A DNA stretch of 64,000 nt from Rhizobium rhododendri (GTDB taxonomy: Bacteria > Pseudomonadota > Alphaproteobacteria > Rhizobiales > Rhizobiaceae). Below, piece after piece: positions 46,632 through 55,039 of this stretch; within the stretch, counting starts at the first letter, position 1; every line of letters starts with the position of its first letter. The notes under the pieces were generated by a model. The model did not search any database. It was not told the DNA's origin and saw only the letters and a list, made by a program, of their open reading frames with translations. The position numbers and the translations under genes are program-made. The DNA is taken from contig NZ_CP117268.1 of assembly GCF_007000325.2 (NCBI RefSeq), forward strand, positions 62,001 to 126,000, read 5' to 3'.

Positions 46632-46651
46632 TTGTATACAGTTTGTATTTT
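46632..46651. promoter_or_regulatory. GTATAC-type operator candidate before DapA-like gene
   Basis: TTGTATACAGTTTGTATTTT shares ATACAGTT-N-GTAT with the element at 56780-56799. It lies 52 bp upstream of the DapA-like ATG. FCD GntR proteins often bind TGTATACA-like dyads. Confidence 0.4.
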
Positions 46652-46860
46652 AATGTCGATGCCGAATTTGCGGCGGCATGTGGATTGTCGACCGTATGCC
46701 TTGGTCGGAAAACGGAATGGGGAAGGGGGTAACAAAAGACGTGGGAACGTCACCCAAGACGCCGGGCAAGCGACGAAGGGTTCGCGGTTCGCGCCAACAA
46801 CGCAAAAGCACCTACGGCAAGGGCCGCACCACAACATCACAAATTATAAAAGGGGAAAGG

Positions 46861-46877
46861 TCAGCTTTAAAAGCTGA
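46861..46877 (-). terminator. Short hairpin terminator after tRNA-Pro
   Basis: TCAGCTT-TAA-AAGCTGA is a 7-bp stem directly 3' of the tRNA on its strand. It is followed by pyrimidine-rich DNA (ACCTTTCCCCTTTT on the minus strand). Confidence 0.55.
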
Positions 46878-46880
46878 AAT

Positions 46881-46957
<77 letters not shown>

Positions 46958-47138
46958 AACCGTTGGTGAGGCGGGGATACACAATTCACTCCCCGCCTGC
47001 AACAGTAAATATGCCGGCATTGCCGTTGCAGGCCGATTTTCCTCTGCGGCCCACAAATTGCGGCCCGTACTGCCCCTTGTTCATCGCTGGCTGGCGGCTT
47101 GTCTTGACGACAGATGCCGTAAGCCCTGTAATTTGGGA

Positions 47139-48053
47139 TCAATCGTGCGCGCAGAGAAATGCGGAGACCGTCTGCATGCAGAGATTCTTTTCCTCGACAT
47201 GCGGCATATGGCTGGAATGTTCGAAAAGCACCCATCGGCAATCAGGCACCCGGTCGACATAAGGCTTGACCACGAGCGGCGTCGCTTCGTCGTATTTTCC
47301 GGAGATCAGCAGCGTCGGGGCGGTGATCCGGCCCAGCCGCTCCTCGATCGTCCAGTCTTTCATGGTGCCGATGACGTGGAATTCGGTCGGTCCGTTCATG
47401 TTGCGGTAGACTGTGTTGTCTTCTTCCATGATCTCGAAGGTCCGGGCCACTTCGGGAGGCCAGGGGGTGACCCGACAGACGTGGCGGTCGTAGAAGACGC
47501 GTGAGGCGGCGATATAGTCGGGGTCGGTAAGCGTGCCTGCTCGTTCGTGGCGGAGCAGGGTGTCTTGGACGTCCTGTGGCAATGCTTCGCGCAAGCGGTT
47601 GGCCTCCGTTACCCAGGTGTGCATGTTGGCCGGGGAATTGGCGATGACGAGCGCCGTCAGACCGTCTGGTTGCCGCACCGCGTGTTCCGCGCCGAGCATC
47701 CCGCCCCAGGACTGCCCGAGAAAGGCATAGCGGTGCTGGATGCCGAGATGGGTGAGAAGAGCGTCGAGTTCCTCAAGGAACAAGGCGGGCGTCCAGAAGT
47801 CCGGGCCCTTGTCCGGCAGGCGGGTCGAGTTGCCGTTGCCAAGCTGGTCGTAGTGGATGACGGCCCGGCCATCCAGGGCCGCGATCTCCTTGAATGCGTC
47901 GACATAGTCATGGGTGCAGCCGGGACCGCCATGGGCCACCACCAGCGGTAGCCGGTCGCTGTCGAGCGATCCGGTGATGCGGAACCAGGTCCGGTAGGTC
48001 CGGAACGGCAGATAATCTTCTTTCGAGGTCACGTCGGCCACCTGTGTCTCCAT
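47139..48053 (-). CDS. pip: Proline iminopeptidase-like alpha/beta hydrolase (first copy)
   Basis: This 304-residue S33 hydrolase has the oxyanion motif [10 protein letters not shown] near residue 41, nucleophile GQSWGG near 113, Asp in SGKYDEATP near 247 and His in EHSSHMPH near 279. The enzyme would remove N-terminal proline from peptides or hydrolyse related amides. It is transcribed in the same direction as the luxR gene, which ends 54 nt upstream. A lux-box-like dyad lies 51 bp before its ATG, overlapping the luxR stop. Confidence 0.86.
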   Translation of the reverse strand: METQVADVTSKEDYLPFRTYRTWFRITGSLDSDRLPLVVAHGGPGCTHDYVDAFKEIAALDGRAVIHYDQLGNGNSTRLPDKGPDFWTPALFLEELDALLTHLGIQHRYAFLGQSWGGMLGAEHAVRQPDGLTALVIANSPANMHTWVTEANRLREALPQDVQDTLLRHERAGTLTDPDYIAASRVFYDRHVCRVTPWPPEVARTFEIMEEDNTVYRNMNGPTEFHVIGTMKDWTIEERLGRITAPTLLISGKYDEATPLVVKPYVDRVPDCRWVLFEHSSHMPHVEEKNLCMQTVSAFLCAHD

Positions 48054-48103
48054 CTCGATGAACTATCGGGAGCAGCATAGAGGCGGAGGTGTGCCACTGG
48101 CAG

Positions 48104-48119
48104 CTATCACAAGTTATAG
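48104..48119. promoter_or_regulatory. lux-box-like element of first pip gene
   Basis: CTATCAC-AA-GTTATAG is an inverted repeat with one mismatched pair. It lies 51 bp upstream of the pip ATG and overlaps the last codons of luxR. It is the same as the element at 48918-48933 except for three central bases. Confidence 0.6.
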
Positions 48120-48889
48120 GATGGCGGGGTTTCCAGCAGCCGGTAATGGGTGGCGCGGACGACGGCCTGGGTGCGGTTCCTGGCGCCGAGCTTCCGGGCA
48201 GCGGCATTCAGGTGCATGACGACGGTCGGCACGGAGCGCTCGATGATCCGCGAGATTTCCTTGGCCGAAAGTCCCTCGGCGGAATAGCGCAGGCATTCCC
48301 GCTCCCGCTCTGTCAACCGCATCTTGGCGACCGTCAGGGCAGAATTGTCGAACAGGCAAAAGGCCGCCTCGTGGAAGACATGGGCAAGCAGCCCGAAGTC
48401 GGCGATGTAACGCAGGGCATGTTTCTTGAAGTCGCCGTTCTGCCCCAACCTGATGCCGGTAACAGTTGCATAGTCGCCGCGCGGCATGTGAACCGGCACG
48501 GTGACGCCCGTCGACATGTCGTGCTCGCTGAGATAGCGGGCAACGGGTTCGCTGGCTTCGCTCATGAACCTGTTGATGACCGTACCGGCGCGCCGGTCGT
48601 AGTCCCAAAAGAACGGCGTCGAGGTGCGCAATGCTACCTGCTGTACCGGGTCGAGCCGGAAATAACCGCGGTCGAACCAGTATTCGTGCATGTCGTCGGA
48701 GATATTGCGCAGCTTCAGCAACGAGGGAAGCATGATGCCGCCGTCGAGGTCGTAGGGCACCGGCGTGTAGTCGTAGATCAGCGCCTCAAAGCCGAGCCTC
48801 TTGATCGCCTCGAACGCGTGGTCGATTCGCCCGTCAAGGGTGTTGTGGGCAGTGAACTGCCGTCGGATCGTCCCAATCTCATCGAGCAT
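48107..48889 (-). CDS. LuxR solo of the plant-responsive OryR/PipR subfamily
   Basis: This 260-residue protein has an N-terminal autoinducer-binding domain and a C-terminal LuxR helix-turn-helix (LTERERECLRYSAEGLSAKEISRIIERSVPTVVMHLNAAARKL). Counting back from the conserved Asp-Pro (TraR 70-71) in YFRLDP, position 57 is Met and 61 is Trp, where AHL receptors have Trp and Tyr; Trp85 is kept. That W57M/Y61W pair marks the plant-associated LuxR solos (OryR, XccR, NesR, PipR), which respond to plant compounds. No luxI gene is present. Flanking pip genes fit that group. Confidence 0.9.
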   Translation of the reverse strand: MLDEIGTIRRQFTAHNTLDGRIDHAFEAIKRLGFEALIYDYTPVPYDLDGGIMLPSLLKLRNISDDMHEYWFDRGYFRLDPVQQVALRTSTPFFWDYDRRAGTVINRFMSEASEPVARYLSEHDMSTGVTVPVHMPRGDYATVTGIRLGQNGDFKKHALRYIADFGLLAHVFHEAAFCLFDNSALTVAKMRLTERERECLRYSAEGLSAKEISRIIERSVPTVVMHLNAAARKLGARNRTQAVVRATHYRLLETPPSYNL

Positions 48890-48917
48890 CGCTGTTCCCC
48901 GGTCGTCGAACCGCGAC

Positions 48918-48933
48918 CTATCACTTCTTATAG
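48918..48933. promoter_or_regulatory. lux-box-like element between luxR and second pip gene
   Basis: CTATCAC-TT-CTTATAG lies 28 bp upstream of the luxR ATG and about 80 bp upstream of the second pip ATG. The divergent placement allows both autoregulation and activation of the pip-dpp operon. Confidence 0.6.
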
Positions 48934-49013
48934 CTGGTAACGCAGCCGGTTTCCGGTAAAAATTTAGTCATGCCCAAAAGTTGAGCAAGAGAAATCTTAC
49001 TGGAGCGCCATCG

Positions 49014-49904
49014 ATGTGGCATGAAATGCAGCCGGACGCCCGCTACGAGGTCGAAGTCGACGGCTTCAAGGTCGTGGCTTACAGCTTCGGCAGCGGCAGT
49101 GAAACGGTGTTTTGCCTGAATGGCGGACCGGGGCTTGCCTGCGACTATCTTCGTGAAGCGCACAGCTGCCTTGCCGCAAAGGGCTATAGGGTCGTTACTT
49201 TCGACCAGCTGGGGACGGGGGCATCGGATCGGCCGGACGACGCCGCGCTATGGACAATCGAGCGCTTTGTCGAGGAGACAGAGACGGTCCGCCAGGCGCT
49301 GGGCCTCGGCAAGGTGCATTTGCTCGGTCACTCCTGGGGCGGCTGGCTCGCCATCGATTATGCATTGCGCTACCCGGACAATCTCCTTAGCCTCATTCTC
49401 GAAGACACTGTCGCTGACATGCCGCATCTGATCCAGGAACTGGACCGGTTGCGGGCGGCGCTCGGGCCCGAGACCGTGGCGATGATGCAGAAGCACGAGG
49501 CGCAAGGGACCTACGACCATCCCGAATACCAGGCGGTGCTGACCATCCTCAGCTACCGCCATGTCTGCCGGCTTGCCGAATGGCCGGCGCCTGTCCGCCG
49601 CTCGCTCGATGACTGGAACATGGCACCCTACTTGGCGATGCAGGGGCCGAACGAGTTCCTCTATATCGGCAATCTCAAGGATTGGAACCGCATCCCGGAT
49701 CTGGGGCGCCTGACGCTGCCGGTGCTGATCACGGTAGGCGAGCACGACGAACTGACGCCGGCCTGTGCCCTGCGCATGAAGCTGGCCCTGCCGAATGCCG
49801 AGCTGAAGGTTTTCTCCAACGCCAGCCACATGCCGTTCTACGAAAATCCTGGCGACTACTACCCGGCGCTTCTCGATTTCCTGACCCGGCAAAAGGCTGC
49901 CTGA
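49014..49904 (+). CDS. pip: Proline iminopeptidase-like alpha/beta hydrolase (second copy)
   Basis: This 296-residue S33 hydrolase has GxSxG as GHSWGG near residue 112, Asp in VGEHDELTP near 243 and His in SNASHMPF near 270. The oxyanion motif reads NGGPG rather than HGGPG. ATG 49014 has TGGAG upstream; a TTG 11 codons earlier is less likely. It is clearly paralogous to the first copy (HVCR-P-EW-P-R region shared). It heads an operon with the peptide ABC transporter 52 nt downstream. Confidence 0.86.
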   Translation: MWHEMQPDARYEVEVDGFKVVAYSFGSGSETVFCLNGGPGLACDYLREAHSCLAAKGYRVVTFDQLGTGASDRPDDAALWTIERFVEETETVRQALGLGKVHLLGHSWGGWLAIDYALRYPDNLLSLILEDTVADMPHLIQELDRLRAALGPETVAMMQKHEAQGTYDHPEYQAVLTILSYRHVCRLAEWPAPVRRSLDDWNMAPYLAMQGPNEFLYIGNLKDWNRIPDLGRLTLPVLITVGEHDELTPACALRMKLALPNAELKVFSNASHMPFYENPGDYYPALLDFLTRQKAA

Positions 49905-49955
49905 TGCCATGTGAGTGCAAAGAGGTCCGGCTGGAGCGAGGGGGAGTGCGCCACG

Positions 49956-50894
49956 ATGCATCGCTATAAGTTCATCCTGACCCGGCCGCTGCAGTTCGTG
50001 CCCGTGTTGTTCGGCATCAGTGTCATCACCTTCATCCTCGTCCGTCTCATTCCCGGCGATCCAGTGCGCAATATTCTCGGTACCCGCGCGACGCCAAGTG
50101 CCATCGCCAATATCCGCGCCCAGTACGGCCTGGATGAGCCGATGTGGGTGCAGTACTTCTATTTCCTGCGCAATCTCGCCAATGGCGAAATGGGCAAATC
50201 CATCCTCTACAAGATCGACGTGCTCAAGCTCATCCTCACCCGTATAGAGCCGACGCTGGCACTGGTCGCGACAAGCGTCGTCCTGTCGGTGCTGATTGCC
50301 GTGCCGCTGGCAGCGATTGCGGCGCGCAGCAATGGGCGCGCGCCCGACCACATCATTCGCGTCGTCTCGACGTTCGGCATCGGCTTCCCGCCGTTCTGGC
50401 TGGGGCTGATGCTAATCATCCTCTTCAGCGTCGATCTCGGTTGGCTGCCGGTCTCCGGCTACGGCAATACGCTCGGCGATAAGGCCGCCCATCTGCTGTT
50501 ACCGAGCCTGACCATTGCCTTGTCGCTCTCCACCGTTCTCACCCGCAGCCTGCGCACCGCGATGATCGAAGGCCTGAAATCCGACGTCGCAACTGCGGTG
50601 CGGGCGAGGGGCATGCCGGAAAGCACCGTCTTCTGGCGCCACGTCCTGCCCAACTCTCTTTTGCCGACCATCAACCTGCTTGCCGTCAACATCGGATGGC
50701 TCATCGGCGGGACCGTGGTCGTCGAAACCGTCTTTGCCTTGCCCGGCATGGGGCAACTGCTGGTCCGCGCCATTTTCTCCCGCGACTACATGGTGGTCCA
50801 GGGTGTCGCCATGGTCTTTGCCTGCGCCACGGTGTTCATCAACTTCATTGCCGATATCGCGACGGTGATGGTCGATCCGAGGGTGCAGCTATGA
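49956..50894 (+). CDS. Peptide ABC permease DppB-like
   Basis: This 312-residue inner-membrane permease has the N-terminal helix VPVLFGISVITFILVRLIPGDPVRN and the EAA loop RARGMPESTVFWRHVLPNSLLPT, typical of DppB. ATG 49956 has GGGGAG upstream; the frame is open 15 more codons. The stop overlaps dppC by 4 nt. Confidence 0.92.
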   Translation: MHRYKFILTRPLQFVPVLFGISVITFILVRLIPGDPVRNILGTRATPSAIANIRAQYGLDEPMWVQYFYFLRNLANGEMGKSILYKIDVLKLILTRIEPTLALVATSVVLSVLIAVPLAAIAARSNGRAPDHIIRVVSTFGIGFPPFWLGLMLIILFSVDLGWLPVSGYGNTLGDKAAHLLLPSLTIALSLSTVLTRSLRTAMIEGLKSDVATAVRARGMPESTVFWRHVLPNSLLPTINLLAVNIGWLIGGTVVVETVFALPGMGQLLVRAIFSRDYMVVQGVAMVFACATVFINFIADIATVMVDPRVQL

Positions 50895-51742
50895 GTGTGT
50901 CATTGGCGTTTTCCACTGCGCTCGGCTGGCGCCGCGTCTTCGGGGGCCGGTTGACCCTGGCCATCGGCGCGGGCATCCTGCTTTTCTTCGTGCTCGTGGC
51001 AGTCGGCGCACCGTTGATTGCGCCCTACGACCCGGTCCTCCAGGCCGGCGATGTGCGTCTGCAGGCACCGACGTTGCTGCATCCCTTCGGCACCGACAAT
51101 TTCGGGCGGGATATCCTGTCCCGCGTCATCTGGGGTACTCGGATCGATCTACAGATTGCGGTGATCGGGGTTCTCTTTCCCTTCATGATCGGCACGACGG
51201 TCGGCACTATCGCCGGTTTCTTCGGTGGGCCGGTCGACGCGGTTTTCATGCGGCTCGTCGATATCATCCTTGCCTTCCCTTTTCTGGTGCTGATGCTGTC
51301 GATTATCGCCATCCTCGGGCCGGGGCTGGGCAGCTTCTATATCGCCATGGCGCTGGTGGGATGGGTGTCCTATGCGCGGCTCATCCGTGCGCAGATGCTG
51401 GTGCTGAAAAGCAGCGACTACGCGGTCGCGGCCGTCAGCCTCGGTTTCAGCCGCCCGCGCATCATGTTCCGGCATCTGCTGCCCAATGCTATCGCCGGAT
51501 CGCTGGTGTTTTCGATGTCGGATGCAGTGCTGGTTCTCCTCAGCGGCGCCGCAGTCAGCTATCTCGGCCTCGGCGTGCAGCCGCCGCTGGCCGAATGGGG
51601 TGTCATGGTGGCCGAGGGACAGAGCTTCCTGACGACGGCCTGGTGGATCACGCTGTTTCCCGGCTTGTCCATCGTCCTCCTGGCTTTCGGTTTCAGCATG
51701 CTCGGCGATGCGCTTGGCGAACTCTTCGGAGTACAGGAATGA
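50891..51742 (+). CDS. Peptide ABC permease DppC-like
   Basis: This 283-residue permease has the DppC hallmarks APYDPVLQ, GTDNFGRDILSRVIWG near residue 62 and the EAA loop AVSLGFSRPRIMFRHLLPNAI. The ATG is in the dppB stop (ATGA) and its own stop overlaps the ATPase start in the same way, so the three are translationally coupled. Confidence 0.92.
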   Translation: MSVSLAFSTALGWRRVFGGRLTLAIGAGILLFFVLVAVGAPLIAPYDPVLQAGDVRLQAPTLLHPFGTDNFGRDILSRVIWGTRIDLQIAVIGVLFPFMIGTTVGTIAGFFGGPVDAVFMRLVDIILAFPFLVLMLSIIAILGPGLGSFYIAMALVGWVSYARLIRAQMLVLKSSDYAVAAVSLGFSRPRIMFRHLLPNAIAGSLVFSMSDAVLVLLSGAAVSYLGLGVQPPLAEWGVMVAEGQSFLTTAWWITLFPGLSIVLLAFGFSMLGDALGELFGVQE

Positions 51743-53442
51743 TCAGTCCCCTTCTCTCTGTCCGGGATCTGACCGTCAGGCTGCATGGCCTCGGCGAGGA
51801 GAGGACGCTCATCGATGGTGTCTCGCTCGACGTCGGCAAGGCCGAGATTGTCGGGCTCGTCGGCGAAAGCGGCTCCGGCAAGAGCCTGTTCTGCCGGTCG
51901 CTAGTGCGGCTGATGCCGTCGTCGCGCCTGAAGATCGACAGCGGCTCCGTGATGCTTGAGGGGCGCGATCTGACTGAAATCAGCGACGCCGAGATGCTGA
52001 AGGTCCGCGGGGCCGAGATCGGCATGATCTTCCAGAACCCGACGAGCCACCTCGACCCCGTCATGCGGATTGGTGATCAGATCGCCGAAGGTATCTGCTA
52101 TCATCAGGGTGCGAGCCCGCGTGACGCGAAGGCCGCAGCCATCGACATTCTGGGCCAGGTCGGGCTGCCCGACCCGGTCCGCCAGTACGACAGCTATGCC
52201 CACGAATTTTCCGGCGGAATGCGGCAGCGCGCAATGATCGGGGTTGCGCTGTCCTGCAATCCCAAGATCCTGATTGCCGACGAGCCGACGACTGCCCTCG
52301 ATGTCACCATTCAGGCGCAGATCCTGCGGCTACTGATGGACATCCGCGACAAACGCGGCCTTTCGATCATTCTCATCACCCATGACCTCGGCATCGTTGC
52401 CCAGACCTGCGACCGGATCGCCGTGCTGCGTGGCGGACGATTGCTCGAGACGGGGTCGAAGCGCCAGGTCCTGTCCGCGCCGCGCGATCCCTATACTGTC
52501 AGCCTGATCGCCAGCCATCCTTCTATCGTCGAAGAGGCGCCGTTCTCCGTCGGATGCGTCAGCGCCGCAAAGCCGGTTGAGCGGCCGCTTCTCGAGGTGG
52601 ACGACCTCTATGTGCGCTTTGCCTTGGGCGGTGGGCTGTTCAAGGCTGGCGCGAAAACTGTCACTGCGGTTTCCGGCGTGAGCCTGCGGATCATGCCCGG
52701 CGAAAGTGTCGGGGTGGTCGGCGAATCCGGCAGCGGCAAGAGCACGCTCGCCCACGCCATTCTCGGCCTGACACCGATCTCCTCCGGCCATGTCTCGTTC
52801 GAGGGTATCGATCTTGCCCAGCAGAGGCGCGCCGCCCTCGACAAGTTGCGCCATGAGGCGGCGATGGTGTTTCAGGATCCCTACAACGCACTCAATCCCC
52901 GGCTGCGCATCGGCGACATGCTTGCCGAAGTGCTGCGCGTGCAGGGCAAGACCTCTGCCACCGATATTCCGGCGCGGATCGGCGAGCTTCTGGACCTTGT
53001 CGGCTTGGAGCGTGAGTTTGCCAACCGCCGGCCGCGCAGCATGAGCGGCGGGCAATGCCAGAGGGCGGGGATCGCCCGGGCGCTGGCCGTCGATCCGAAA
53101 CTGATCATCGCAGACGAATGCGTCGCCGCCCTCGACGTGACGATCCAGGCGCAGATCATCGAACTGTTCCGGGATCTGAAGCGGAAGATGAACCTGACGC
53201 TGATCTTCATCGCCCATGACCTCGCCATCGTGCGCAATCTTTGCGACCGGGTCGTCGTCATGTATCGCGGCGAGATCGTCGAGGAGGGGCTCTGCGCAGA
53301 GGTTTTCGCCCGGCCGAAGCATCCCTACACCGCAGCCCTGATCGCGGCGATTCCCGATATCGATCCGGACAAGCCCTTGCTTGCCGACATCGCCTGCGAG
53401 CAGCGATTGACGCTACCACCTTCACTCGAACGACTGTCATAA
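51739..53442 (+). CDS. Fused peptide ABC ATPase (DppD-DppF in one chain)
   Basis: This 567-residue protein carries two complete nucleotide-binding domains. The first has Walker A GESGSGKS near residue 40, signature FSGGMRQRAMIG and Walker B LIADEPTTALD. The second has Walker A GESGSGKST near 331, signature MSGGQCQRAGIARAL and Walker B IIADECVAALD. The oligopeptide C-terminal helix is present after each. One gene supplies both ATPases of the importer; nothing is missing. Confidence 0.93.
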   Translation: MISPLLSVRDLTVRLHGLGEERTLIDGVSLDVGKAEIVGLVGESGSGKSLFCRSLVRLMPSSRLKIDSGSVMLEGRDLTEISDAEMLKVRGAEIGMIFQNPTSHLDPVMRIGDQIAEGICYHQGASPRDAKAAAIDILGQVGLPDPVRQYDSYAHEFSGGMRQRAMIGVALSCNPKILIADEPTTALDVTIQAQILRLLMDIRDKRGLSIILITHDLGIVAQTCDRIAVLRGGRLLETGSKRQVLSAPRDPYTVSLIASHPSIVEEAPFSVGCVSAAKPVERPLLEVDDLYVRFALGGGLFKAGAKTVTAVSGVSLRIMPGESVGVVGESGSGKSTLAHAILGLTPISSGHVSFEGIDLAQQRRAALDKLRHEAAMVFQDPYNALNPRLRIGDMLAEVLRVQGKTSATDIPARIGELLDLVGLEREFANRRPRSMSGGQCQRAGIARALAVDPKLIIADECVAALDVTIQAQIIELFRDLKRKMNLTLIFIAHDLAIVRNLCDRVVVMYRGEIVEEGLCAEVFARPKHPYTAALIAAIPDIDPDKPLLADIACEQRLTLPPSLERLS

Positions 53443-53461
53443 CAAAAAAGGGAACGACATC

Positions 53462-54976
53462 ATGACCAGGAAATGGAAGACTGCTGGCCTCGCGCTCATC
53501 GTCGCGGGCCTCACCCTCAGCGCCAGCTTTGCAGAAGCGGCCGGCGTTCTGACCATCGGCCGCCGCGAGGACTCGACCACCTTCGACCCGATCAAGACGG
53601 CCCAGAATATCGACAACTGGGTGTTCTCCAACGTCTACGACGTTCTTGTCCGCGTCGACAAGACCGGCACGAAACTGGAGCCGGGACTGGCCGAAAGCTG
53701 GACGATCTCAGAGGACGGACTGACCTACGTCTTCAAGATCCGCGACGCCAAGTTCTCAGACGGCTCGCCGCTGACGGCTGAAGATGCTGCCTACAGCCTG
53801 TTGCGTATCCGCGACGACAAGGCATCGCTCTGGGGCGACTCGTTCAAGGTGATCGACACCGCAGTCGCGACCGACCCCCGCACCATGACGATCAAGCTCA
53901 AGAACCCGTCCGCGCCCTTCCTGTCGACGCTGGCTCTGCCCAACGCCTCCGTGATTTCGAAGAAGGGCATGGAGGCGCTCGGATCGGATGGCTACAGCGA
54001 GAAGCCAATTGCTTCCGGTGCCTTCGTCGTCGACGAATGGCGTCGCGGCGACCGCGTCATCCTGAAGAAGAACCCGTATTTCTGGCAGGCCGATCGCGTC
54101 AAGCTCGATGGCGTGGAATGGATTTCGGTTCCCGACGACAACACCCGCATGCTGAACGTGCAGGCCGGCCAGCTCGATACTGCGATCTTCGTTCCCTTCT
54201 CCCGCGTCGCCGAATTGAAGAAGGATGCCAACCTCAACGTCGATATCGACCCGTCCACCCGTGAAGACCACTTGCTGATCAACCACGAGCATGGCGCCCT
54301 TGCCAAGAAGGAGGTCCGGCAGGCGCTGGATCTGGCCATCGACAAGAAGGCAATCGTCGATGCTGTGACCTTCGGCCTGGGAACCGTCGCCAATTCGTAC
54401 ATTCCGAAGGGCGCACTCTATTATTACGCCGACAACATGCAGCGCCCTTACGATCCGGAAAAGGCAAAGCAGATGCTGGCTGCTGCGGGAGCCTCGGACC
54501 TGAAACTCAATTATCTCGTGCGTGCCGGCGACGAGGTCGACGAGCAGATTGCCGTGCTCTTGCAGCAGCAGTTGCAGAAGGCCGGTATCACCGCGACCCT
54601 ACAGAAAGTCGATGCCAGCCAGGAGTGGGACATGATCGTTGCCGGCGACTACGATGTGTCGGTCAATTATTGGACAAACGACATCCTTGATCCGGACCAG
54701 AAGACGACATTCGTGCTCGGCCACGACTCGAACAACAACTATTCGACCCATTACAAGAATGAGAAGGTGAAGGCGTTGGTGGCTGCCGCTCGCCTGGAAC
54801 TCGATCCGGTAAAACGTGAGCAGATGTATGTCGATCTCCAGAAGATCGCCAAGGACGATGTCAACTGGATCGACCTTTACTACAGCCCCTACATCAACGT
54901 CTCGCGCAAGAATATCGACAACTTCTACCAGAACCCGCTCGGACGCTTCTTCCTGGAAGACACCGTCAAGAACTGA
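53462..54976 (+). CDS. Peptide ABC transporter substrate-binding protein DppA-like
   Basis: This 504-residue SBP_bac_5 protein has signal peptide TAGLALIVAGLTLSASFAEAA (cleavage near residue 26) and family runs ESWTISEDGLTYVFKIRDAKFSDGSPL and VRQALDLAIDKKAIV. It is the last gene of the pip-dppBC-dppDF-dppA operon, 19 nt after the ATPase, and is followed by a terminator. Location beside pip genes suggests proline-containing peptides or ethanolamine-amide signals as ligands (inferred). Confidence 0.92.
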   Translation: MTRKWKTAGLALIVAGLTLSASFAEAAGVLTIGRREDSTTFDPIKTAQNIDNWVFSNVYDVLVRVDKTGTKLEPGLAESWTISEDGLTYVFKIRDAKFSDGSPLTAEDAAYSLLRIRDDKASLWGDSFKVIDTAVATDPRTMTIKLKNPSAPFLSTLALPNASVISKKGMEALGSDGYSEKPIASGAFVVDEWRRGDRVILKKNPYFWQADRVKLDGVEWISVPDDNTRMLNVQAGQLDTAIFVPFSRVAELKKDANLNVDIDPSTREDHLLINHEHGALAKKEVRQALDLAIDKKAIVDAVTFGLGTVANSYIPKGALYYYADNMQRPYDPEKAKQMLAAAGASDLKLNYLVRAGDEVDEQIAVLLQQQLQKAGITATLQKVDASQEWDMIVAGDYDVSVNYWTNDILDPDQKTTFVLGHDSNNNYSTHYKNEKVKALVAAARLELDPVKREQMYVDLQKIAKDDVNWIDLYYSPYINVSRKNIDNFYQNPLGRFFLEDTVKN

Positions 54977-54991
54977 GCCCTTCGAAAACGA

Positions 54992-55025
54992 AAAAGGCTG
55001 CCGCGAGCAATCGCGACAGCCTTTT
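54992..55025. terminator. Bidirectional intrinsic terminator
   Basis: AAAAGGCTG-C-CGCGA, loop GCAA, TCGCG-A-CAGCCTTTT forms a 14-pair stem with one mismatch. It has A-run and T-run on either side, between convergent dppA and the transaminase gene. Confidence 0.8.
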
Positions 55026-55039
55026 CGGTTGAATGACGG

